From Mactromeris polynyma (lineage: Eukaryota; Mollusca; Bivalvia; Venerida; Mactridae): DNA of 64,000 nucleotides. Below the pieces are notes generated by a model. It searched no databases and had not been told where the DNA came from. It worked only from the letters and a program-made list of their open reading frames with translations. Numbering within the stretch: position 1 is the stretch's first letter; every line of letters starts with the position of its first letter. The stretch is from contig JASFXZ010000026.1 of the NCBI GenBank assembly GCA_032209605.1, positions 4,650,001 through 4,714,000 on the forward strand, in the 5' to 3' direction. Made by a program: the position numbers and the translations under genes. Below are positions 1 to 11,785 of the stretch, one piece after another.

Positions 1-570
1 ACCTAAAGAATATGCACAATTTTCCAGTTTCAATGCAATTGATGGGTATATTTGAGTGCATTTGTGAATATACTGACCTAAAATTCATATATAATGTGTT
101 ATATTTACTATTTTGAATGCAATTAGTGAGTAAAATAGAGTACCCCTGTTGATAATATTGACCTTATATACCTAAATAATATGCACTATTTCCCAAGTTC
201 ACTGCAATTTATGGGATATTTGAGTTCATTTTTGAATATATTGACCACAAATTCATATAAAACGTGTTTTATTTACTATTTTGAATGCAATTAGGGAGGA
301 AAATAGAGTTCACCTGTTGATTATATTGACCTAATAAACCTATAGATTATGTCAAATTTCCTATTTTGAATGCAATTTATGGGTATATGTCAGTCCTTTT
401 GTGAATATATTGACATACAATTCATATATAATATGATATATTCACTGTTTTGAATGCAATTAGTAAGGAAAATAGAGTTCCCCTTTTGATTTCATTGACA
501 TAATTCACCTAAAGAATATTCACAATTTCCCATTTTCAATGCTGTTTCTGGGTATATTTGAGTACATTTT
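1..570 (+). repeat. Partial HOR unit 0: conserved tail only
   Basis: This is the end of an HOR unit cut by the left window edge. It carries the tail markers found before the cassettes: AAACGTGTTTTATT at 260 (311 bp before the cassette), the GTCAGTCCTTTTGTG monomer near 390-405, and the diverged half-unit with GCTGTTTCTGGG at 541-552. It shares ATAATTCACC just before the cassette with the segment preceding cassette 4, whereas other units read ATACACC. This places it in the same lineage as the unit-3 tail. Confidence 0.9.
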
Positions 571-597
571 GCGCATGGTGGACGGAGCTCCGCAAAA
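567..597. other. Inverted repeat spanning the left cassette junction
   Basis: TTTTGCG at 567-573 pairs with CGCAAAA at 591-597 around a 17-base spacer that itself contains the 10-bp palindrome CGGAGCTCCG (583-592). The left arm is half satellite (TTTT) and half cassette (GCG). The same arrangement stands at the left edge of all nine cassettes. It could be a simple hairpin left by the joining event or a protein site; nothing in the sequence decides between these. Confidence 0.75.
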
Positions 598-1208
598 ACT
601 CGCCGTATGTTGAACATTTAACCGGTTCTCACTCGTTGGAAATAAAGAAAATACCCTCACTCGTTGGAAATGAATACTTTGACCATATTAGCCGGTCATT
701 TCACGGTATTTGCGGGGCCGAAATGTAGGTCCCAGTTATTGTAAAGCAAGGCGAAGTGTATAATATAACCTACTTCTAGTTCAGTTTGAATACTTTGAGG
801 TACTGTGAATATAAATTCTTTACATTTTTACACAACCCTTCATTTAAGAATCATATGATTTATACTATGGAATACATAATACTAAAAGTGAACAAAAAGA
901 AGAACCATATAACCATATAGATTAAAACATGCTAAGGTTTGCTAAAATAGTTATTAGTTAACTTGAAAGATATGAGATGGGTTTGAAAAATACAATCTGA
1001 CACAAAATAGATAAATACACCAACATTCAAATATTAAATGATTATGTATAGAATGTTGTAATCATATTCGTATTTGAATTTTATTAACTACTAAGAATTT
1101 CAGATAGCTAGGCTATATGATCAGATTACTTGAATAAATTTAAGGCTGTGTCTCATTCGAAATATTGTTATGCTCTGGTCCCCAAATATACAACCTGAAA
1201 TATCAGTT
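571..1208 (+). repeat. 638-bp CpG-bearing cassette, copy 1
   Basis: This non-satellite segment replaces about 17 bp of an ordinary monomer. Left of it the satellite reads GAGTACATTTT, and right of it AAATTCATATA resumes. I see no target-site duplication, no terminal inverted repeats, no LTR ends and no open frame of note. It holds about 15 CpGs, 13 of them in the first 220 bp. Two direct copies of TCACTCGTTGGAAAT sit at 629-643 and 657-671. A 12-bp palindrome AATCATATGATT is at 849-860, and a small hairpin ATAGC-TAG-GCTAT at 1104-1116. Copies 1 and 4 uniquely read AAAACTCGCCG. Origin and function are unknown; it may be a captured flanking fragment or a degraded element. Confidence 0.93.
629..671 (+). 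promoter_or_regulatory. Paired CENP-B-box-like motifs (copy 1)
   Basis: Two direct copies of TCACTCGTTGGAAAT start 28 bp apart, at 629 and 657. Against the mammalian CENP-B box (YTTCGTTGGAARCGGGA) they match 10 and 11 of 17 positions. TCGTTGGAA and the purine are intact, but the second essential block CGGG reads TAAA or TGAA, and the first T of TTCG is C. Mammalian-type CENP-B would not be expected to bind well. Pairs lie at the same offsets (59 and 87 bases into the cassette) in every copy: 5226/5254, 11844/11872, 16440/16468, 21035/21063, 29250/29278, 38936/38964, 48354/48382 and 60119/60147. The resemblance may be chance, or the site of a related pogo-type domesticated transposase. Confidence 0.4.
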
Positions 1209-1722
1209 AAATTCATATATACCATGTTATAATTACTATTTTGAATGCAATTAGTGAGGAAAATAGAGTTCACCTGTTGATTATATTGACTTAATATACC
1301 CATAGAATATGCACAATTTCCCACTTTCAATGCAATTTATGGGTATATTTGAGTTCAAGTGTGACTATATTGACCCAATATTCATATATAATGTGTTATA
1401 TTCACCATTTTGAATGCAATAAGTGTGGAAAATAGAGTTCACCTGTTGATTATATTGACCTAATATACCTAAAAATATGCACTATTTCCCACTTTCAATG
1501 CAATTTATGTTATATTTGACTTCATTTGTTAATCTATTGACCTAAAAGTCATACTAATTTGTTATATTTACTATTTTGAATGCAATTAGTTAGGAAAATA
1601 GAGTTCACCTTTTGATTAAATTGACCTAATATACCTATAGAATATGCACAATTTTCCAGTTTCAATGCAATTGATGCTATATTTGAGTGCATTTGTGAAT
1701 ATACTGACCTAAAATTCATATA

Positions 1723-1731
1723 CAAAATGTA
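1723..1731 (+). repeat. 9-bp insertion marker of the HOR head
   Basis: ATTCATATA is followed by CAAAATGTA before TAATGTG resumes, adding 9 bp to half-unit B of one monomer. I saw it once per HOR unit: 1723, 6150, 12769, 17534, 22129, 30344, 40029, 49448 and 61382. It is a single-copy landmark for phasing units and shows the gain or loss of exactly one upstream monomer in units 2, 3 and 9. Confidence 0.85.
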
Positions 1732-2984
1732 TAATGTGTTATATTTACTATTTTGAATGCAATAAGTGGGGAAAGTAGAGTTCACTTGTTTTATTATATT
1801 GACCTAATATACCTAAAGACTATGCACAATTTCCCACTTTCAATGCAATTTATGGTATATTTGAGTTCATTTGTGGATCTATTGACCTAAAAGTCATACA
1901 TAATTTGTTATATTTACTACATTTGTATTTGAATGCAATTAGTGAGTAAAATAGAGTACACATTTTGATTAAATTGACCTATTATACCTAAATAATATGC
2001 ACAATTTACAACTTACAATGCAATTTATGGGTATATTTGTGTTCATTTGTGAATATACTGACCTAAAATTCATATATAATGTGTGATATTCACTCTTTTG
2101 AATGCAATAAGTGAGGAAAATAGAGTTCATATTTTGATTACATTGACCTTATATAACTAAAGAATATGCACAATTTTCCACTTTCAATGCAATTGATGGG
2201 TATATTTGAGTGCATTTGTGATTATATTGACCTAAAATTCATATATAATATGTTATATTCACTGTTTTGAATGCAATTAGTGAGTAAAATAGAGTAACCC
2301 TGTTGATAATATTGACCTTATATACCTAAATAATATGCACTATTTCCCACTTTCAATGCAATTTATGGTATATTTGAGTTCAATTGTGCATATATTGATC
2401 TAAAATTCATATATAATGTGTGATATTCTCTGTTTTGAATGCAATTAGTGAGGAAAATAGAGTTCACCTTTTGATTACATTGGCCTAATATACCTAAAGA
2501 ATATGCACAATTTCCCACTTTCAATGCAATTGATGGGTATATTGGAGTGCATTTGTGACTTAATTGACCTAAAATTCATATATAATATGTTATATTCACT
2601 GTTTTGAATGCAATTAGTGAGTAAAATAGAGTACCCCTGTTGATAATATTGACCTAATATACCTATAGAATATGCACTATTTCCCACTTTCAATGCAATT
2701 GATGGTATATTTGAGTTCAATTGTGCATATATTGACCTAAAATTCATATATAATATGTTATATTCACTGTTTTGAATGCAATTACTGAGTAAAATAGAGT
2801 TCCCCTGTTGATAATATTGACCTAATATACCTAAATAATATGCACAATTTACAACTTTCAATGCAATTTATGGTATATTTGAGTTCAATTGTGCATACAT
2901 GGACCTAAAATTCATATATAATATGTTATTTTCACTGTTTTGAATGCAATTAGTGAGTAAAATAGAGTACCCCTGTTGATAATA

Positions 2985-3152
2985 TTGACCTAATATACCT
3001 ATAGAATATGCACTATTTCCCACTTTCAATGCAATTTATGGTATATTTGAGTTCAATTGTGCATATATTGACCTAAAATTCATATATAATATGTTATATT
3101 CACTGTTTTGAATGCAATTAGTGAGTAAAATAGAGTACCCCTGTTGATAATA
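2985..3152 (+). repeat. Prototype 168-bp monomer (half-units A + B)
   Basis: This is a clean example of the commonest monomer. Half-unit A occupies 2985-3067 (83 bp) and half-unit B 3068-3152 (85 bp). Both start TTGACCTAA, both have AATATG at about offset 20, AATGCAATT at about offset 43 and GAGT at about offset 65, and both run into the next TTGACC. Aligned by eye the halves match at roughly 60-65% of positions, so the monomer is an ancient dimer of an 84-bp element whose halves later diverged. G+C is 46 of 168 and there is no CpG. The length of 168 bp is close to one nucleosome plus linker, but no positioning claim can be made from sequence alone. Confidence 0.9.
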
Positions 3153-4569
3153 TTGACCTAATATACCTATAGAATATGCACTATTTCCCACTTTCAATGC
3201 AATTTATGGTATATTTGAGTTCAATTGTGCATATATTGACCTAAAATTCATATATAATATGTTATATTCACTGTTTTGAATGCAATTAGTGAGTAAAATA
3301 GAGTACCCCTGTTGATAGTATTGACCTAATATACCTATAGAATATGCACTATTTCCCACTTTCAATGCAATTTATGGTATATTTGAGTTCAATTGTGCAT
3401 ATATTGACCTAAAATTCATATATAATATGTTATATTCACTGTTTTGAATGCAATTAGTGAGTAAAATAGAGTAACTCTGTTGATAATATTGACCTTATAT
3501 ACCTAAATAATATGCACTATTTCCCACTTTCAATGCAATTGATGGTATATTTGTGTTCATTTGTGAATATACTGACCTAAAATGCATATATAATATGTTA
3601 TATTCACTGTTTTGAATGCAGTTAGTGAGTAAAATAGAGTTCCCCTGGTACCTATTGAATATGCATAATTTTCCACTTTCAATGCAAATTATGGGTAAAT
3701 TTGAGTTCAAATGTGACTATATTTACCTAAAATTCATATATAATGTGTGATATTCACTGTTTTGAATGCAATTAGTGAGTAAAATAGAGTTCACCTTTTG
3801 ATTACATTGACCTAATATACCTAAATAATATGCACAATTTACAACTTTTAATGCAATTGATGGGTATATTTGAGTGCATTTGTGACTATATTGACCTAAA
3901 ATTCATATATAATATGTTATATTCAATGTTTTGAATGCAATTAGTGAGTAAAATAGAGTACCCCTGTTGATAGTTTTGACCTTAGATACCTAAAGAATAG
4001 GCACTATTTCCCACTTTCAATGCAATATATGGTATATTTGAGTTCATTTGTGGATCTATTGACATACAAGTCATAAATAATTTGTTAGATTAACTACATT
4101 TGTATTTGAATGCAATTAGTGAGTAAAATAGAGTTCACATTTTGATTACATTGACCTAATATACCTAAATAATATGCACAATTTACAACTTACATTGCAA
4201 TTTAGGGGTATATTTGTGTACATTTGTGAATATACTGACCTAAAATTCATATATAATGTGTGATATTCACTGTTTTGAATGCAATTAGTGAGGAAAATAG
4301 AGTTCACCTTTTGATTACATTGACCTAATATACCTGTAGAATATGCACTATTTCCCACTTTCAATGCAATTTATGGTATATTTGAGTTCAATTGTGCATA
4401 TATTGACCTAAAATTCATATATAATATGTTATATTCACTGTTTTGAATGCAATTAGTGAGTAAAATAGAGTACCCCTGTTGATAATATTGACCTAATATA
4501 CCTATAGAATATGCACTATTTCCCACTTTCAATGCAATTTATTGTATATTTGAGTTCATTTTTGAATAT

Positions 4570-4600
4570 ATTGACCACAAATTCATATACACCTAAAGAA
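4570..4600 (+). repeat. A/B hybrid junction of the HOR tail
   Basis: TTGACCACAAATTCATATA (start of a B half) joins CACCTAAAG (inside an A half), skipping about 80 bp. This is what an exchange between the paralogous A and B halves would give. Other copies (ACACC positions) are at 11207, 15803, 20398, the 23.3-28.6 kb block, 32047, 38038, 38299, 47456 and 47717. It shifts the phase by about half a monomer and is one reason HOR unit lengths are not multiples of 168. Confidence 0.8.
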
Positions 4601-5167
4601 TATGCACAATTTTCCAGTTTCAATGCAATTGATGGGTATATTTGAGTGCATTTGTGGATCTATTGACCTAAAAGTCATACATAATTTGTTATATTTACTA
4701 CATTTGTATTTGAATGCAATTAGTGAGTAAAATAGAGTACCCCTGTTGATAATATTGACCTTATATACCTAAATAATATGCACTATTTCCCAAGTTCACT
4801 GCAATTTATGGGATATTTGAGTTCATTTTTGAATATATTGACCACAAATTCATATAAAACGTGTTTTATTTACTATTTTGAATGCAATTAGGGAGGAAAA
4901 TAGAGTTCACCTGTTGATTATATTGACCTAATAAACCTATAGATTATGTCAAATTTCCTATTTTGAATGCAATTTATGGGTATATGTCAGTCCTTTTGTG
5001 AATATATTGACATACAATTCATATATAATATGCTATATTCACTGTTTTGAATGCAATTAGTAAGGAAAATAGAGTTCCCCTTTTGATTTCATTGACATAA
5101 TACACCTAAAGAATATTCACAATTTCCCATTTTCAATGCTGTTTCTGGGTATATTTGAGTACATTTT

Positions 5168-5805
5168 GCGCATGGTGGACGGAGCTCCGCAAAAACACGC
5201 CGTATGTTGAACATTTAACCGGTTCTCACTCGTTGGAAATAATGAAAATACCCTCACTCGTTGGAAATGAATACTTTGACCATATTAGCCGGTCATTTCA
5301 CGGTATTTGCGGGGCCGAAATGTAGGTCCCAGTTATTGTAAAGCAAGGCGAAGTGTATAATATAACCTACTTCTAGTTCAGTTTGAATACTTTGAGGTAC
5401 TGTGAATATAAATTCTTTACATTTTTACACAACCCTTCATTTAAGAATCATATGATTTATACTATGGAATACATAATACTAAAAGTGAACAAAAAGAAGA
5501 ACCATATAACCATATAGATTAAAACATGCTAAGGTTTGCTAAAATAGTTATTAGTTAACTTGAAAGATATGAGATGGGTTTGAAAAATACAATCTGACAC
5601 AAAATAGATAAATACACCAACATTCAAATATTAAATGATTATGTATAGAATGTTGTAATCATATTCGTATTTGAATTTTATTAACTACTAAGAATTTCAG
5701 ATAGCTAGGCTATATGATCAGATTACTTGAATAAATTTAAGGCTGTGTCTCATTCGAAATATTGTTATGCTCTGGTCCCCAAATATACAACCTGAAATAT
5801 CAGTT
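5168..5805 (+). repeat. 638-bp cassette, copy 2
   Basis: This copy aligns to copy 1 along its full length with only a few changes. It reads AAAACACGCCG, and GGAAATAATG instead of GGAAATAAAG, a change shared only with copy 3. It still has CATATAGATT like copies 1, 3 and 4. The paired TCGTTGGAA motifs are at 5226-5240 and 5254-5268. Confidence 0.93.
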
Positions 5806-8800
5806 AAATTCATATATACCATGTTATAATTACTATTTTGAATGCAATTAGTGAGGAAAATAGAGTTCACCTGTTGATTATATTGACTTAATATACCTAA
5901 AAATATGCACTATTTCCCACTTTCAATGCAATATATGGTATATTTGACTTCATTTGTTAATCTATTGACCTTAAAGTCATACTAATTTGTTATATTTACT
6001 ATTTTAATGCAATTAGTTAGGAAAATAGAGTTCACCTTTTGATTAAATTGACCTAATATACCTATAGAATATGCACAATTTTCCAGTTTCAATGCAATTG
6101 ATGCTATATTTGAGTGCATTTGTGAATATACTGACCTAAAATTCATATACAAAATGTATAATGTGTTACATTTACTATTTTGAATGCAATAAGTGGGGAA
6201 AGTAGAGTTCACTTGTTTTATTATATTGACCTAATATACCTAAAGACTATGCACAATTTCCCACTTTCAATGCAATTTATGGTATATTTGAGTTCATTTG
6301 TGGATCTATTGACCTAAAAGTCATACATAATTTGTTATATTTACTACATTTGTATTTGAATGCAATTAGTGAGTAAAATAGAGTACACATTTTGATTACA
6401 TTGACCTATTATACCTTAATAATATGCACAATTTACAACTTACAATGCAATTTATGGGTATATTTGTGTTCATTTGTGAATATACTGACCTAAAATTCAT
6501 ATATAATGTGTGATATTCACTCTTTTGAATGCAATAAGTGAGGAAAATAGAGTTCATCTTTTGATTACATTGACCTTATATAACTAAAGAATATGCACAA
6601 TTTTCCACTTTCAATGCAATTGATGGGTATATTTGAGTGCATTTGTGATTATATTGACCTAAAATTCATATATAATATGTTATATTCACTGTTTTGAATG
6701 CAATTAGTGAGTAAAATAGAGTAACCCTGTTGATAATATTGACCTTATATACCTAAATAATATGCACTATTTCCCACTTTCAATGCAATTTATGGTATAT
6801 TTGAGTTCAATTGTGACTATATTGATCTAAAATTCATATATAATGTGTGATATTCTCTGTTTTGAATGCAATTAGTGAGGAAAATAGAGTTCACCTTCTG
6901 ATTACATTGGCCTAATATACCTAAAGAATATGCACAATTTCCCACTTTCAATGCAATTGATGGGTATATTGGAGTGCATTTGTGACTTAATTGAACTAAA
7001 ATTCATATATAATATGTTATATTCACTGTTTTGAATGCAATTAGTGAGTAAAATAGAGTACCCCTGTTGATAATATTGACCTAATATACCTATAGAATAT
7101 GCACTATTTCCCACTTTCAATGCAATTTATGGTATATTTGAGTTCAATTGTGCATATATTGACCTAAAATTCATATATAATATGTTATATTCACTGTTTT
7201 GAATGCAATTAGTGAGTAAAATAGAGTAACCCTGTTGATAATATTGACCTTATATACCTAAATAATATGCACTATTTCCCACTTTCAATACAATTGATGG
7301 TATATTTGTGTTCATTTGTGAATATACTGACCTAAAATTCATATATAATATGTTATATTCACTGTTTTGAATGCAATTAGTGAGTAAAATAGAGTACCCC
7401 TGTTGATAATATTGACCTAATATACCAATAGAATATGCACTATTTCCCACTTTCAATGCAATTGATGGTATATTTGAGTTCAATTGTGCATATATTGACC
7501 TAAAATTCATATATAATATGTTATATTCACTGTTTTGAATGCAATTAGTGAGTAAAATAGAGTTCCCCTGTTGATAATATTGACCTAATATACCTAAATA
7601 ATATGCACAATTTACAACTTTCAATGCAATTTATGGTATATTTGAGTTCAATTGTGCATACATGGACCTAAAATTCATATATAATATGTTATATTCACTG
7701 TTTTGAATGCAATTAGTGAGTAAAATATAGTACCCCTGTTGATAATATTGACCTAATATACCTATAGAATATGCACTATTTCCCACTTTCAATGCAATTT
7801 ATGGTATATTTGAGTTCAATTGTGCATATATTGACCTAAAATTCATATATAATATGTTATATTCACTGTTTTGAATGCAATTAGTGAGTAAAATAGAGTA
7901 CCCCTGTTGATAATATTGACCTAATATACCTATAGAATATGCACTATTTCCCACTTTCAATGCAATTTATGGTATATTTGAGTTCAATTGTGACTATATT
8001 GATCTAAAATTCATATATAATGTGTGATATTCTCTGTTTTGAATGCAATTAGTGAGGAAAATAGAGTTCACCTTTTGACTACATTGGCCTAATATACCTA
8101 AAGAATATGCACAATTTCCCACTTTCAATGCAATTGATGGGTATATTGGAGTGCATTTGTGACTTAATTGACCTAAAATTCATATATAATATGTTATATT
8201 CACTGTTTTGAATGCAATTAGTGAGTAAAATAGAGTACCCCTGTTGATAATAATTGACCTTAGATACCAAAAGAATATGCACAATTTCCCACTTATAATG
8301 CAATTTATGGTATATTTGAGTTCATTTTTGAATATATTGACCACAAATTCATAAATAATGTGTGATATTCACTGTTTTGAATGCAATCAGTGAGGAAAAT
8401 AGAGTTCACCTTTTGATTACACTGACCCAATATACCTAAATGATATGCACTATTTACAACTTACAATGCAATTTATGGGTATATTTGTGTTCATTTGTGA
8501 ATATACTGACCTAAAATGCATATATAATATGTTATATTCACTGTTTTGAATGCAGTTAGTGAGTAAAATAGAGTTCCCCTGTTGATAATATTGACCTAAT
8601 GTACCTATAGAATATGCATAATTTTCCACTTTCAATGCAATTTATGGGTAAATTTGAGTTCAAATGTGACTATATTGACCTAAAATTCATATATAATGTG
8701 TGATATTCACTGTTTTGAATGCAATTAATGAGTAAAATAGAGTTCACCTTTTGATTACATTGACCTAATATACCTAAAGAATATGCACAATTTTCCACTT

Positions 8801-11785
8801 TTAATGCAATTGATGTGTATAGTTGAGTGCATTTGTGACTATAATGATCTAAAATTCATATATAATATGTTATATTCACTGTTTTGAATGCAATTAGTGA
8901 GGAAAATAGAGTTCACCTTTTGATTACATTGACCATATATAACTAAATAATATGCACAATTTACAACTTACAATGCAATTTATGGGTATGTTTGTGTTCA
9001 TTTGTAAATATACTGACCTAAAATTCATATATAATATGTTATATTCACTGTTTTGAATGCAATTAGTGAGTAAAATATAGTACCCCTGTTGATAATATTG
9101 ACCTTACATACCTAAATAATATGCACTATTTCCCACTTTCAATGCAATTTATGGTATATTTGAGTTCAATTGTGCATATATTGATCTAAAATTCATATAT
9201 AATGTGTGATATTCTCTGTTTTGAATGCAATTAGTGAGGAAAATAGAGTTCACCTTTTGATTACATTGGCCTAATATACCTAAAGAATATGCACAATTTC
9301 CCACTTTCAATGCAATTGATGGGTATATTGGAGTGCATTTGTGACTTAATTGACCTAAAATTCATATATAATATGTTATATTCACTGTTTTGAATGCAAT
9401 TAGTGAGTAAAATAGAGTACCCCTGTTGATAATATTGACCTAATATACCTATAGAATATGCACTATTTCCCACTTTCAATGCAATTGATGGTATATTTGA
9501 GTTCAATTGTGCATATATTGACCTAAAATTCATATATAATATGTTATATTCACTGTTTTGAATGCAATTACTGAGTAAAATAGAGTTCCCCTGTTGATAA
9601 TATTGACCTAATATACCTAAATAATATGCACAATTTACAACTTTCAATGCAATTTATGGTATATTTGAGTTCAATTGTGCATACATGGACCTAAAATTCA
9701 TATATAATATGTTATATTCACTGTTTTGAATGCAATTAGTGAGTAAAATATAGTACCCCTGTTGATAATATTGACCTAATATACCTATAGAATATGCACT
9801 ATTTCCCACTTGCAATACAATTTATGGTATATTTGAGTTCAATTGTGCATATATTGACCTAAAATTCATATATAATATGTTATATTCACTGTTTTGAATG
9901 CAATTAGTGAGTAAAATAGAGTACCCCTGTTGATAATATTGACCTAATATACCTATAGAATATGCACTATTTCCCACTTTCAATGCAATTTATGGTATAT
10001 TGGAGTTCAATTGTGCATATATTGACCTAAAATTCATATATAATATGTTATATTCACTGTTTTGAATGCAATTAGTGAGTAAAATAGAGTAACTCTGTTG
10101 ATAATATGGACCTTATATACCTAAATAATATGCACTATTTCCCACTTTCAATGCAATTGATGGTATATTTGTGTTCATTTGTGAATATACTGACCTAAAA
10201 TGCATATATAATATGTTATATTCACTGTTTTGAATGCAGTTAGTGAGTAAAATAGAGTTCCCCTGGTACCTATAGAATATGCATAATTTTCCACTTTCAA
10301 TGCAATTTATGGGTAAATTTGAGTTCAAATGTGACTATATTTACCTAAAATTCATATATAATGTGTGATATTCACTGTTTTGAATGCAATTAGTGAGTAA
10401 AATAGAGTTCACCTTTTGATTACATTGACCTAATATACCTAAATAATATGCACAATTTACAACTTTTAATGCAATTGATGGGTATATTTGAGTGCATTTG
10501 TGACTATATTGACCTAAAATTCATATATAATATGTTATATTCAATGTTTTGAATGCAATTAGTGAGTAAAATAGAGTACCCCTGTTGATAGTTTTGACCT
10601 TAGATACCTAAAGAATAGGCACTATTTCCCACTTTCAATGCAATATATGGTATATTTGAGTTCATTTGTGGATCTATTGACATAAAAGTCATAAATAATT
10701 TGTTAGATTAACTACATTTGTATTTGAATGCAATTAGTGAGTAAAATAGAGTTCACATTTTGATTACATTGACCTAATATACCTAAATAATATGCACAAT
10801 TTACAACTTACAATGCAATTTAGGGGTATATTTGTGTACATTTGTGAATATACTGACCTAAAATTCATATATAATGTGTGATATTCACTGTTTTGAATGC
10901 AATTAGTGAGGAAAATAGAGTTCACCTTTTGATTACATTGACCTAATATACCTGTAGAATATGCACTATTTCCCACTTTCAATGCAATTTATAGTATATT
11001 TGAGTTCAATTGTGCATATATTGACCTAAAATTCATATATAATATGTTATATTCACTGTTTTGAATGCAATTAGTGAGTAAAATAGAGTACCCCTGTTGA
11101 TAATATTGACCTAATATACCTATAGAATATGCACTATTTCACACTTTCAATGCAATTTATTGTATATTTGAGTTCATTTTTGAATATATTGACCACAAAT
11201 TCATATACACCTAAAGAATATGCACAATTTTCCAGTTTCAATGCAATTGATGGGTATATTTGAGTGCATTTGTGGATCTATTGACCTAAAAGTCATACAT
11301 AATTTGTTATATTTACTACATTTGTATTTGAATGCAATTAGTGAGTAAAATAGAGTACCCCTGTTGATAATATTGACCTTATATACCTAAATAATATGCA
11401 CTATTTCCCAAGTTCACTGCAATTTATGGGATATTTGAGTTCATTTTTGAATATATTGACCACAAATTCATATAAAACGTGTTTTATTTACTATTTTGAA
11501 TGCAATTAGGGAGGAAAATAGAGTTCACCTGTTGATTATATTGACCTAATAAACCTATAGATTATGTCAAATTTCCTATTTTGAATGCAATTTATGGGTA
11601 TATGTCAGTCCTTTTGTGAATATATTGACATACAATTCATATATAATATGATATATTCACTGTTTTGAATGCAATTAGTAAGGAAAATAGAGTTCCCCTT
11701 TTGATTTCATTGACATAATACACCTAAAGAATATTCACAATTTCCCATTTTCAATGCTGTTTCTGGGTATATTTGAGTACATTTT
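5168..11785 (+). repeat. HOR unit 2 (6,618 bp)
   Basis: The unit is cassette copy 2 plus satellite 5806-11785. The head lacks the CCCATAG/ACCCAATATTC monomer, so the +9-bp marker is only 982 bp from the cassette start (6150), a loss shared with unit 3. The middle carries about 2.02 kb (12 monomers) more than unit 3: segments around 7250-7624 and 9261-9647 are copies about 2,020 bp apart, and the TATTCTCTGTTTTG variant recurs near 6850, 8028 and 9210. The tail is standard, with ACACC at 11207 and AAACGTG 311 bp before the next cassette. Confidence 0.9.

Larger units (their letters stand above)
571..5167 (+). repeat. HOR unit 1 (4,597 bp)
   Basis: The unit is cassette copy 1 followed by satellite 1209-5167. 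The head contains one copy of the monomer with CCCATAG and ACCCAATATTC, then the +9-bp marker (CAAAATG at 1723, 1,152 bp from the cassette start) and the +7-bp long-B monomer near 1914-1937. The middle is mostly prototype monomers with TGTGCATATATTG. The tail holds the A/B hybrid junction CATATACACC (ACACC at 4589) and AAACGTG at 4857. The unit is nearly identical to unit 4, including the private TGATAGTATT variant at 3313 and 19124. Confidence 0.92.

Noticed and set aside
629..671. True mammalian CENP-B boxes
   Set aside because: Only 10-11 of 17 positions match, the CGGG block is absent and TTCG is CTCG. I keep it as a resemblance only.
849..860. 12-bp palindrome AATCATATGATT as an operator
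   Set aside because: A perfect palindrome of this size is not surprising in very AT-rich DNA, and no gene is nearby to regulate.
571..1208. Cassette as a solo LTR, MITE or Helitron
   Set aside because: There is no TG...CA end pair, no terminal inverted repeat, no target-site duplication and no Helitron-type end. All copies sit in the same satellite context, so they arose by co-amplification and not by nine insertions.
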